Below are positions 26,901 through 34,637 of a stretch of DNA of 64,000 nt, one piece after another. The first letter of the stretch is position 1. The number at the start of each line of letters is the position of its first letter. This DNA is from Pigmentibacter sp. JX0631 (lineage in GTDB: Bacteria > Bdellovibrionota_B > Oligoflexia > Silvanigrellales > Silvanigrellaceae). Below the pieces are notes generated by a model, which worked only from the letters and a program-made list of their open reading frames with translations, did no database searches and was not told where the DNA came from. Position numbers and translations under genes: made by a program. The stretch covers positions 2,889,001-2,953,000 of the forward strand of contig NZ_CP123622.1 in the NCBI RefSeq assembly GCF_029873255.1, in the 5' to 3' direction.

Positions 26901-27476
26901 TTCAATTGTTACCTGAGACCATATAGGAACCTTTTTATTAAGCTCCTTCATAGCAGATTTTGCTGCTCTGATTGCAATTTTTACTTGATTAATATCTTGA
27001 GAAGTTTCGATTAATATTGCATCTACTCCACCTTTAATTAATCCTACCATTTGTTTTTTGTAACTTTGATATAATGTATGATAATCAATTTGCAAAAGAG
27101 AAATAAGTTTTGTTCCAGGTCCTACACTTCCAATGACATATTTATTTTCATTAAAACTATTAGCTACATATCTGGCTAACTTTGCAGCTATAATATTTAA
27201 TTCTTCTGTTCGATGGGCTAAATTAAATTCACTTAAAACAATTTCATTGCAACCGAATGTGTTTGTTTCTACTGCATCAGAACCATTTATAAAATAATTA
27301 TGATGGATCTCTTGAATCCACTTCGTTCTTCTTTCATTTAATAATTCTACACAACCATCGTATTCTAATCCACCATAATCCTCAATAGTTGGATTAAAAT
27401 TAAAAATCTGAGTGCCCATAGCTCCATCAAGAACTAATACTTTCTCTTTAATTAATTCAGAAATTTTTTTTTTCAT
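23964..27476 (-). CDS. metH: Cobalamin-dependent methionine synthase MetH
   Basis: A full-length enzyme (1170 residues; E. coli 1227) that transfers methyl from methyl-tetrahydrofolate to homocysteine through cobalamin. Domains in order: the homocysteine domain with zinc ligands in GMNCATG (about 220) and GGCCGTTPEH (about 285); the pterin-binding barrel (YVGERTNANGSKKFKELL onwards, about 335-600); the B12 cap and B12-binding domain with DVHDIGKN (about 724) and SGLLVKST; and the AdoMet-activation domain with RWGFSQGN and the YSFGYPACPS signature. All domains look intact. It is the last gene of an operon with the HCY-MTHFR fusion and a ferredoxin, starting one base after the ferredoxin stop. 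Confidence 0.95.
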   Translation of the reverse strand: MKKKISELIKEKVLVLDGAMGTQIFNFNPTIEDYGGLEYDGCVELLNERRTKWIQEIHHNYFINGSDAVETNTFGCNEIVLSEFNLAHRTEELNIIAAKLARYVANSFNENKYVIGSVGPGTKLISLLQIDYHTLYQSYKKQMVGLIKGGVDAILIETSQDINQVKIAIRAAKSAMKELNKKVPIWSQVTIETSGTMLVGSDIQTALTSIETLEIDVLGMNCATGPDEMRQHIAYLAEASPFALSVLPNAGLPQNVGGKTVYPLGPKDFANKVNLMAKDFSLNIIGGCCGTTPEHIKELANLAGTLNPGIRKGKYEKSVSSLYNSVPLNLEPKPLYVGERTNANGSKKFKELLAVNDYDGLVQIAKSQLKEGAHILDVCVAYVSRNETEDMEKLLKKIVTQVNIPIMIDSTELPVIEKALQIAPGKCIINSINFEDGEEKAREILKYCKEYGAAVVALTIDEEGMAKTTEKKVAIAKRIYNLVVDEFHIHPGDLIFDPLTFTLGSGDEEFRKSAIATLDGIKLIKETLPGVKTILGLSNVSFGLTPYTRQILNSLMLYHAVKNGLDLAILNASKIIPVAKIESDVRNIFEDLLFDRRAENYDPLKVILQKFSDLKKDSSTEQIKRNTLSIEEKLKLDIIDGEKQLIIEDCKEALKKYPPLTIINEILLSGMKTVGERFGAGEMQLPFVLESAEAMKAAVSVIEPYMEKKTGYSKGKMIIATVKGDVHDIGKNLVDVILSNNGFEILNLGIKQPIESILEKYKNSGANAIGMSGLLVKSTAIMKENLEYMTVHGHTIPVILGGAALTREFVEKDCQAVYKGQVFYAFDAFESLKIMEKLSEISGELTLEQANAIRKYARGHDNSTPSEPEEQKIKIIRKGSPSIQLDENGQSPWIRKNEVIPIPPFWGTKVIEESIDNLFNFIDEFALIRSRWGFSQGNKNDTEFNLLLQEKAYPLYHKWKNKVIEEKVFQPKAIYGYFPVCSFQNKLFVYDPSEKNKIHPSDKNKIIAEFEFPRQNSGKLLCISDMFRNIKNAEFDTLGIQIVTLGEEFSNQTKKLYDSGNVTDYYYMHGIGTELTEAFAELIHKKIRTDLGIVGKDAKNMRQLFSQGYQGSRYSFGYPACPSMEGNATLLNLLDASRIGVFISEAYQMHPELTTSALVSWHPQARYFST

Positions 27477-27477
27477 T

Positions 27478-27768
27478 TCATAAACCTATATAATTGATTG
27501 AGCAATTACCTTTTATTTTTATTTGACATCCTAGCCGTTCATCTTTATTTGCTGATATGGATTCAAGAAAATCTTTTTCTTCTCTTTCCATTGCGGAGAT
27601 ATTCTCAATGCCTTTTTCAATTTTAATTCTGCATGTTCCACAAGTTCCAGTTCTGCAGCCAAAAGTAACATCAGCTCCACAGGAATCAACTATTTCTTGA
27701 AAAGAAGTGCCTTGAGGGGCTTCTACTTCCATATCTTCCAATACAAAATATATGATTGGTTTTGACAT
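27478..27768 (-). CDS. 2Fe-2S ferredoxin
   Basis: A 96-residue plant-type ferredoxin. The cluster ligands are in FGCRTGTCGTCRIKI (C38, C43, C46; Cx4Cx2C) with the fourth at LGCQ (C81). It is an electron carrier with no fused reductase domain. It sits between the HCY-MTHFR fusion gene and metH, one base from metH, in a single operon. MetH needs an electron donor to reduce cob(II)alamin during reactivation (flavodoxin in E. coli), so this ferredoxin is a reasonable candidate donor. That role is inferred from position only. Confidence 0.88.
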   Translation of the reverse strand: MSKPIIYFVLEDMEVEAPQGTSFQEIVDSCGADVTFGCRTGTCGTCRIKIEKGIENISAMEREEKDFLESISANKDERLGCQIKIKGNCSINYIGL

Positions 27769-27795
27769 AATATTTTCCTAATTTATGAGAAATAT

Positions 27796-29670
27796 TTAAA
27801 GTAAACGCAGAGCAAACTCAACATTTCCTAAAGGAGCACTTATTTGCAAACCTTGTACAGAAGATTTAATTTCATCAATAAGTTCTTTAGCAATTGCTAT
27901 CCCTTCGTTCATTTGTTCGTCTGAAGTCTTACATTTTCGCATACGATCTAAAATCGTATTTGGTACATAAACTCCAGGGACTTCATTTGCCATAAATTCA
28001 GCATTACGTAGACTTTTCAATGGCCATATTCCAGCAATAATTGGTACTTTAAATTTTGAAGAAAATTCTAAAAATTTGAATAATGAAACAGAATCAAAAA
28101 CTGGTTGAGTAATCGCCCACTCGGCACCAGCTTCAACTTTATATTTAAAACGAGATTTTTCTTTTTCTATATCAGAAGCAACGGGGTTTGCACCGACACC
28201 AACACTCATGCAAGTTGGTCTGCCAATACTGGAACCACCTAAATCAAGTCCAGAGTTTAATCTTGTTACCATATTTACTAATCCAATAGCATCTATATCA
28301 AATACCGCTGTTGCATTTGGATAAGGCCCCATTTTAGGAGGATCTCCAGTTATGCATAGAATATTTTTAATTCCTAATCCTGCAGCACCTAATAAGTCAC
28401 TTTGAATACCTAATAAATTTCTATCTCTACAGGCGTAGTGTAATACGGTTTCAATACCAATTTCGCGTTCAATAATACATGCTGTGGCTAAAGAACTCAT
28501 TCTTGCTGAAGCTCTAGGACCATCTGGTATATTTATCGCGTCTATGTTATTTTCTTTACATATTTTTGCGCGTTCAAGGATTTTTTCTATTTCTAATCCT
28601 TTAGGTGGAAGAAGTTCAATACTAGTAACAAATTTTCCATCAATTATTTTTTGCGCCCAATTACTTTGTAAAACTCTAGGTACATTTGTGATATGTACAT
28701 GAATTTTATTTTCTTCTTTTGTTTCGATATTTTTTGTTTGTTCCGTTAAGTCAAAAGCTTTTGCTTGGCGAATAGCTCCTGACATTATTTTTGTATGTGC
28801 AGGGGACGTTCCACTACTGCCTCCGAGAAGTCTCGCGCCTCTTAGTAAGGCTTGACGAGCAAATTCACCCATATATTCAGGGCTTGCCATATAGATAAGT
28901 CTTCCATCAACCATGCGTGGTTGGCCTGCATTGGGATAAAGAATAATTGGTTTATCTGTTGACTGCTTTAGTTTTTTTAATATTTCTAACATGGGAGCAG
29001 GGCCATTTCCGCCATCTATTCCTACAACGTCAGCCCCCCATTCATCTAATTTTTGGGTGAACCAAGTAGGTTCTGTCCCAAACAAACTATTTCCATCTTC
29101 ATTCACACTCATCATTGCAATAATAGGAAAATCACCTATTTCTTTTATTGCTAGTATTGCTTGATGAATTTCAGATAAGTCTGGAAAACCTTCAAGAATA
29201 AATAAGTCAACAGATCCGTTTATTAAGGCATGAGCTTGTTCTTTGAAAGTATTTTTTGCTTCTTCAAGCGATGTTGGTCCCCAGGGTTCAATTCTTACTC
29301 CAAGTGGTCCAATACTGCCAGCAACCCAACAGTTTGTTGTAGCTGCTTTGCGAGCAATTTCTGCTCCTTTTAAATTTATATCTTCAACTTTTTTTTCCAG
29401 TCCAAAAGATTTTAATTTATAGTGATTAGCACCCCAAGTATTAGTACTTATAATTTGTGCGCCTGCATTAATAAATTCTGAGTGAATTTGATAAACAAGT
29501 TCAGGTTGAGAAAGATTTACTTCTTCAAAGGATTTATTTATAAAAATTCCTTTTTCATACAGAAGAGTACCGGTTGAACCTCCAAGTAAAATACATTCAC
29601 CTTTTTGTAAACAGGAACGAAACGAACGTATACATTTTTGCTTAGAATTAGCAGAAAAAGAATTAGGCAT
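27796..29670 (-). CDS. Homocysteine-methyltransferase-like / methylenetetrahydrofolate reductase fusion
   Basis: Two domains in one chain, as in B. subtilis YitJ. Residues about 10-295 are a homocysteine S-methyltransferase (HCY) barrel. Residues about 325-600 are a methylene-tetrahydrofolate reductase (SIELLPPKG, ARMSSLATACIIERE, CITGDPPKMGPYP, AITQPVFD), which makes methyl-folate. The HCY zinc ligands are missing: GxNC reads GIDGGNG (about 219) and GGCCGT reads GGSSGT (about 283), so this half is probably not a working methyltransferase. The frame is open from a TTG at 29742, but the ATG at 29670 (MPNSFSAN, with GGAG upstream) is preferred, giving 624 residues. It is the first gene of the operon with ferredoxin and metH. 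Confidence 0.87.
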   Translation of the reverse strand: MPNSFSANSKQKCIRSFRSCLQKGECILLGGSTGTLLYEKGIFINKSFEEVNLSQPELVYQIHSEFINAGAQIISTNTWGANHYKLKSFGLEKKVEDINLKGAEIARKAATTNCWVAGSIGPLGVRIEPWGPTSLEEAKNTFKEQAHALINGSVDLFILEGFPDLSEIHQAILAIKEIGDFPIIAMMSVNEDGNSLFGTEPTWFTQKLDEWGADVVGIDGGNGPAPMLEILKKLKQSTDKPIILYPNAGQPRMVDGRLIYMASPEYMGEFARQALLRGARLLGGSSGTSPAHTKIMSGAIRQAKAFDLTEQTKNIETKEENKIHVHITNVPRVLQSNWAQKIIDGKFVTSIELLPPKGLEIEKILERAKICKENNIDAINIPDGPRASARMSSLATACIIEREIGIETVLHYACRDRNLLGIQSDLLGAAGLGIKNILCITGDPPKMGPYPNATAVFDIDAIGLVNMVTRLNSGLDLGGSSIGRPTCMSVGVGANPVASDIEKEKSRFKYKVEAGAEWAITQPVFDSVSLFKFLEFSSKFKVPIIAGIWPLKSLRNAEFMANEVPGVYVPNTILDRMRKCKTSDEQMNEGIAIAKELIDEIKSSVQGLQISAPLGNVEFALRLL

Positions 29671-29836
29671 ATTTTGACCCACTCCAGAAAATTTTGTCTC
29701 ACAGTGGAAACCACACAACACAGCCAATTGGCGAGAGAACAAAAGAGTTTAGGTTAACAAAAATAAAAAATTTTTGTGCAATGTAGAACATTGTGATAAA
29801 AATTATGACATGAAATTTTTCTAGGAGCAAGTATAG

Positions 29837-30556
29837 TTATATTTCTTTATGTGGAATGTAAGTGTAACCAACACCTCTTACAGAGTGAATAAATTCAGGT
29901 TTTGCCGGATTTTTTTCAATATACTTTCTTAATTTCCCTACAAAAACGTCTACAGTTCTAGTTTCTATAATTGCATCATACTGCCAAACTTTATGGAGTA
30001 AATCATTTCTAGTTAAAATTTTATTTTCATTTTCTAAAAATACTTGAACTAATAAGCCTTCTGTTGGTGAAATTCTATGGACAATTCCGTCATTTCTAGT
30101 AATTGTGAGACGCTCCATGTCAAAAATTGTATTACCAAATGCTCTGGGAGTAAGGGATAATTCGGTCTTATACCATTTTTTTCTTTGTACTAATCTTTTT
30201 ACACGAAGAATAATTTCCGATAAATTAAAAGGTTTTGTAACATAATCATCAGCACCTAATTCAAAAGCTTTTATTCGGTCATTTTCAAGACTTTTAGCAC
30301 TTAAAACTAAAATGGGAATTCTTTCAGCAAGAATTCTTGTCTTTTTTAATATTTCATAACCATCTAATTGAGGTAACATTATATCTAATATAATGGTAGA
30401 GATTTTTTCAAAATTTATTTTTATATATTCTAATGCTTCAAATCCATTAGAAAGTAACACTACTTCGAAACCTTCGGCTTCAAAATTAAACAATAATCCT
30501 TCACCAATTGCTTCTTCATCTTCAACTATGAGAAGAAAGTCTTTGGAGTTCGACAT
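29837..30556 (-). CDS. OmpR/PhoB-family response regulator
   Basis: The receiver domain carries the acidic pair in VEDEEAIGEG (11-20), the phospho-acceptor Asp in ILDIMLPQLDGYEIL (D58) and the conserved Lys in VTKPF (K108). A C-terminal winged-helix (Trans_reg_C) domain follows, with the recognition region NDLLHKVWQYDAIIETRTVDVFVGKLRKYI in adjoining blocks and ending SVRGVGYTYIP. The first 35 bases overlap the end of the histidine kinase gene, which shows translational coupling. Its targets are unknown; the divergent lytic transglycosylase gene is the obvious candidate. Confidence 0.9.
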   Translation of the reverse strand: MSNSKDFLLIVEDEEAIGEGLLFNFEAEGFEVVLLSNGFEALEYIKINFEKISTIILDIMLPQLDGYEILKKTRILAERIPILVLSAKSLENDRIKAFELGADDYVTKPFNLSEIILRVKRLVQRKKWYKTELSLTPRAFGNTIFDMERLTITRNDGIVHRISPTEGLLVQVFLENENKILTRNDLLHKVWQYDAIIETRTVDVFVGKLRKYIEKNPAKPEFIHSVRGVGYTYIPHKEI

Positions 30557-31487
30557 AAAACGTACATCCTTTGTTTAAACCATCACTAAGTGCAAATATT
30601 TTTCCATGATGTTCTTTAACTATTGATAAACAGACAAATAGACCAAGGCCAGAGCCTTGGATTTTAACTTTTAAATTTCTTTCTATCCTATAAAATTTTT
30701 TAAATATCTTTTTTAAGTGGTTTTTTTCAATTCCAACGCCATTATCTTTTATAAAAACTTGGATAAAGTCTTTTTTTAAAAGAACTCCAGCTTGAATTAA
30801 GCCACCTTTTTCTGTATATTTAACTGCATTATCTAGCAGGTTGTCAAATAGCATTGTTAAATGATAAGGATTTCCCCAAACAAAAAAAGCATTTTCAACA
30901 TCAGTCAATAAATTTTGAAATTCAAAAATACGTAAATCGCCAAATCGATCTTTTACTCTATTAAAACATGCATTCAGTAATTCACATAAATTAACTCTGC
31001 TATGAATTAAAGTACTTTTATCCGATTCTAACCGTGCTGATATAAGTACTGTATCAATCAGTTTTTGCAATCTTTCAGTTTCTTTCAATGTTCGGGTTAG
31101 AAATTTTTTTCTTTCATCTTCTGTCACATTACGGAGTAGCATTGTTTCTGCATAAAGCCTTATACTCGCTAAGGGGGTTTTCAATTCGTGGGTCACATTG
31201 CTTAAAATAGCATCTTGCATTTTTGTAATTCTAGAAAGTCGTCTTTGACTTACAAAAATCATGTATAATGCAATGAGGATAAAACCCATTAATATGCAAC
31301 CCTGCGATAAAATAACCCATTGACCAGAATTAGTTGCAGCAACAGGAAATTTTTCTATGAATGTATTTATTTCTTGGCTTCTTAAGATGTACCATCTGAT
31401 CCAGACAAACATAAGCAAGCCCCAACAAATTTGGGCGCCGATGAGGATTGAGATGGGATGTAAAAGCCATTTAAGTTTTTTTAACAT
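30522..31487 (-). CDS. Membrane sensor histidine kinase
   Basis: Two membrane helices (about residues 10-33 and 57-79) enclose a short periplasmic segment of about 23 residues. The HisKA domain has the phospho-acceptor H100 in NVTHELKTPLASIRLYAETML, and the ATPase domain has NLLDNAVKYT, KDNGVGI and GSGLGLFVCLSIVKEHHG. No HAMP or PAS domain is evident, so the sensory input must be small, intramembrane or through a partner. The ATG at 31487 has an AAAGGG site six bases upstream. The 5' end overlaps the divergent lytic transglycosylase gene. It is upstream of and overlaps its response regulator. Confidence 0.9.
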   Translation of the reverse strand: MLKKLKWLLHPISILIGAQICWGLLMFVWIRWYILRSQEINTFIEKFPVAATNSGQWVILSQGCILMGFILIALYMIFVSQRRLSRITKMQDAILSNVTHELKTPLASIRLYAETMLLRNVTEDERKKFLTRTLKETERLQKLIDTVLISARLESDKSTLIHSRVNLCELLNACFNRVKDRFGDLRIFEFQNLLTDVENAFFVWGNPYHLTMLFDNLLDNAVKYTEKGGLIQAGVLLKKDFIQVFIKDNGVGIEKNHLKKIFKKFYRIERNLKVKIQGSGLGLFVCLSIVKEHHGKIFALSDGLNKGCTFYVELQRLSSHS

Positions 31488-33816
31488 GATTTACCCTTTA
31501 GCAATAGCAATCTTTGGTTGCTTTAGTAGTATACCTAAAACGTATGCTTTAGAAAACTCAAATTCTGAAGTAATGGGTAAAAAATATATTACTTTTTATC
31601 AAGATTTCTTGAAAAATAAAAAACAAGAAGAAATAAAGCATTTAGATGAAATAAAAAAACAAATTGGAAAAGAAAAAAATGGACAAGAAAAAATATACCT
31701 TTTATTAGGACTGCTAAATAACGCAGGAGATATATTGCAAGATGATTATGTAGAATTTGCAAAAAAAAATATTCAACAGTCTAAAATAAAAATGACTGAT
31801 TTGCAAAGTCAACTTTATCGAATATATTATGCAAATTATTTGTATTTAAAAAAAGATTATGCTGGAGCAATATTATTATTAAAACCAATTTCTAAACAAA
31901 GTAAATTATTAATTTTTCAGATGATAGCACCGTTGTACTTAGATGCTTTACTTGATGCTGGATTTAAAGCTGAAGCAATAGATTACTATAAATCCTATGG
32001 AAATATTATTGAACAATATACAAATTGGGAAAAAATGAATGAAGTATTTGTCAAATTATCGCAAGCAGCAATGTTTTTTAACCAATTTAATCAGGCACTT
32101 GTTTTCTTAAAAAAACCTTTGCTTTTTTATCCGTTAGAAAAATCTGGTAGAGATGCAATGGACATTGTTTCAAAAATTGAATGTTCTGGTGGAAGTTTAG
32201 GAAGTCTTTATTTTAGGGAAGAAAATCTCCAGTATTTGTCAAAAGAAGTATATAAACGGATAGGGAAACAACCTGATTCACGAAATTATATATTAGCTTT
32301 AGTAGGAATTAATCCTTTCAATCCAATTCCAACTAAACCTTTTGAACAACTATCAACCCAAGAAAAAGATAAGATTTTAGGAAACACTGAACTGTTACTT
32401 TCTGCAAGAGAATATAATTTAGCTGATAATGTATTAAATTATCTTTCTGAAAATGGTACTTATTCCGATTTAAATATAAAAGATAGAATATTAGATATGC
32501 GAGGAAGAGTTTTTAATGCTTTAAATCAACCAGCAAAATCAGCACAAGTGTATTTTAAATTATTTACTGAAATGCCAAATTCAAAGTTTTCAGAAATTGC
32601 TAAAATGAAGTATGCAGTATCGCTTCATTATGCAAGAAAACATATTGAGGCAGCTGAGTTTGCAAAGAAATATTATATATTTTCAACGCTTGAAGAACAA
32701 AATTGGTTTATTTTATGGGAGTATATATTAGCAAAAAAATATGATGAAGCTGAAAATGTTGCTATAAATTTTTTAAGTCAAAGTAAAAAAGAAACAGTAA
32801 ACATTAAATTTCAATATTGGCTTTCAGTAATTCAATATGAAAAGGGATTGAAAGAGGATGCTAAAAAAAGCTTTCAATCAATTGCAAAAAGAACTTCAGA
32901 ATATCCCTATTCTGTGTTTTCAAGATGGAAATTAAATAATTACAGTTATAAAAATCAAAATATTGGAGAAAATTTAGGAATTAAAGACTATTATTCAAGA
33001 AGATTTAATCCTTTTTTAAAAAGAAAAATTAAAGACAAAAATTTAGAAGAAATTAGAAAATTTATTTTAAGTGATTTAGAAGATGTAGCGATTATTTATA
33101 TTAAGAAAATAAATACAAAAAAAATGAAAAAGAACCAGATAGTTCTTTTAGCAAATTTAGCATATGCAGCTACTGACTTTAAAATGTCTTCGGATCTAGC
33201 ACGCAATAATTTTGGAAATACTCTGGATGAATATGGTGTTGATGAATTATGGACAGAAAAAACGAATTTCTGGAAATTAAATTACCCTTTAGCTTATTGG
33301 AAAGATATCCAAAATGCAGCAAAATTAGCTGATATTGATCCTTTATGGTTACTTTCTATCATGCGAGCAGAATCACTCTATTTTCCTACAGCTGAAAGTT
33401 CCGTTGGTGCAATAGGTTTAATGCAGATTATGCCTTACACTGGTTTAAATATCTCTAAACATATTGGCAAAGATAATTTTAATATTAGCTTGTTAAAAGA
33501 ACCTTCACAATCTATTGCATATGCTGCTTGGTATTTAAGAATGTTATTAAAAATATATAAAGGTAATTACTTGTTAGCAACTGCCGCATATAACGGGGGG
33601 CCAGAAGCTATAAATCGTTGGATAGGACAAAACAATTCACTAACAATTGATGAATTTTATGAAAATATTCCATTTCAAGAAACAAAAAAATACGTGGCAA
33701 AAGTCTTGGGATACCTTGACATTTATTATAGAGTGCAACTAGGAAATAGTGATGGTTATAATTTGGATTTCGGTGATTCGCTACCAGATCCTTTTACAAA
33801 ACTAAATATTTTTTAG
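31453..33816 (+). CDS. Soluble lytic murein transglycosylase, Slt70-like
   Basis: The chosen ATG at 31453 has GAGGA five bases upstream and gives a signal peptide (MGCKSHLSFF then a hydrophobic core, cleavage after KTYA). The frame is open from 31357, but that start would lack a signal at the N terminus. A long alpha-helical repeat region (about 40-590) resembling the Slt70 superhelix leads to the SLT domain: catalytic Glu in SIMRAESLYF (about 639), VGAIGLMQIMPYT, and AAYNGGPEAINRW. It cleaves peptidoglycan glycan strands, leaving 1,6-anhydro ends. The first 35 bases overlap the divergent histidine kinase gene. phnC follows after 23 bases. Confidence 0.85.
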   Translation: MGCKSHLSFFNMIYPLAIAIFGCFSSIPKTYALENSNSEVMGKKYITFYQDFLKNKKQEEIKHLDEIKKQIGKEKNGQEKIYLLLGLLNNAGDILQDDYVEFAKKNIQQSKIKMTDLQSQLYRIYYANYLYLKKDYAGAILLLKPISKQSKLLIFQMIAPLYLDALLDAGFKAEAIDYYKSYGNIIEQYTNWEKMNEVFVKLSQAAMFFNQFNQALVFLKKPLLFYPLEKSGRDAMDIVSKIECSGGSLGSLYFREENLQYLSKEVYKRIGKQPDSRNYILALVGINPFNPIPTKPFEQLSTQEKDKILGNTELLLSAREYNLADNVLNYLSENGTYSDLNIKDRILDMRGRVFNALNQPAKSAQVYFKLFTEMPNSKFSEIAKMKYAVSLHYARKHIEAAEFAKKYYIFSTLEEQNWFILWEYILAKKYDEAENVAINFLSQSKKETVNIKFQYWLSVIQYEKGLKEDAKKSFQSIAKRTSEYPYSVFSRWKLNNYSYKNQNIGENLGIKDYYSRRFNPFLKRKIKDKNLEEIRKFILSDLEDVAIIYIKKINTKKMKKNQIVLLANLAYAATDFKMSSDLARNNFGNTLDEYGVDELWTEKTNFWKLNYPLAYWKDIQNAAKLADIDPLWLLSIMRAESLYFPTAESSVGAIGLMQIMPYTGLNISKHIGKDNFNISLLKEPSQSIAYAAWYLRMLLKIYKGNYLLATAAYNGGPEAINRWIGQNNSLTIDEFYENIPFQETKKYVAKVLGYLDIYYRVQLGNSDGYNLDFGDSLPDPFTKLNIF

Positions 33817-33839
33817 GCGCTTTATAAAGGGGTTCCCTT

Positions 33840-34637
33840 GTGAATTTACAGCAGATGCAAAATAATGATTTTATTTTGCAAGTAGATAATATTGTAAAAA
33901 CTTATCCAAATGGGACAAAAGCTTTAAAGGGAATTTCTTTTCAAGTACCTAAAGGTGCATTTCTATCAGTTATAGGTCTTTCAGGTTCAGGGAAATCCAC
34001 TCTGTTAAGATGCATTAACCGTATTCATGAACCTACTGCGGGAACAGTTTATTTTGAAGGACAAGACATTACCCACGTTAAAGAACGAGAACTCAGAGAA
34101 ATAAGAAAAAAAATTGGAATGGTTTTTCAGCATTTTAATCTAATCAATAGACGAAATGTATTAAATAACGTTTTAATGGGTAAATTAGGAGAAATGAATA
34201 ATCATTTTTTGGGTGGGATTTTTAAGAAGTGGCCTTCTGATTGGGTTGATGAAGCTTATGCTGCTTTAAGAATCGTAGGAATAGCAGATAAAGCACTAGT
34301 ACGCGCTGATGGTTTGTCTGGGGGGCAAAAACAGAGAGTTGCTATTGCAAGAACTTTAATTCAAAATCCACACCTACTTTTAGCAGATGAGCCTGTTGCT
34401 TCACTAGATCCAACGACGAGTTATTCAGTGATGAATTACTTAAGGGATTTAAATACTAAAAGAAATATTACCGTTGTTTGTAATTTACATTTTTTAAGTT
34501 TAGTTAGAGATTATTCTACTCATGTAATTGCTTTAAAAAATGGAGAAAAAGTTTTTGAAGGAAAACCATCAGATATTTCTGAAAAATGGTTTAAGGATAT
34601 TTATGGCTCTGATGCAAAAGAAGTGGAGATACATTAA
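33840..34637 (+). CDS. phnC: Phosphonate-type ABC transporter ATPase PhnC
   Basis: A 265-residue ABC ATPase with Walker A GLSGSGKST (46-54), signature DGLSGGQKQRVAIARTL and Walker B LLLADEPVASLDP. VFQHFNLINRRNVLNNVLMGKL and the ending are typical of PhnC, which energises uptake of phosphonates, phosphite or related oxyanions. It starts with GTG, preceded by AAAGGGG. Its stop overlaps the phnE ATG by one base. No phnD binding-protein gene is adjacent, so the substrate is open. Confidence 0.88.
   Translation: MNLQQMQNNDFILQVDNIVKTYPNGTKALKGISFQVPKGAFLSVIGLSGSGKSTLLRCINRIHEPTAGTVYFEGQDITHVKERELREIRKKIGMVFQHFNLINRRNVLNNVLMGKLGEMNNHFLGGIFKKWPSDWVDEAYAALRIVGIADKALVRADGLSGGQKQRVAIARTLIQNPHLLLADEPVASLDPTTSYSVMNYLRDLNTKRNITVVCNLHFLSLVRDYSTHVIALKNGEKVFEGKPSDISEKWFKDIYGSDAKEVEIH

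Noticed and set aside
29671-29836. Possible SAM or cobalamin riboswitch upstream of the methionine operon
   Set aside because: No conserved B12-box or SAM-riboswitch core was found in this leader; only a 5-bp stem (CAATG/CATTG) is visible.
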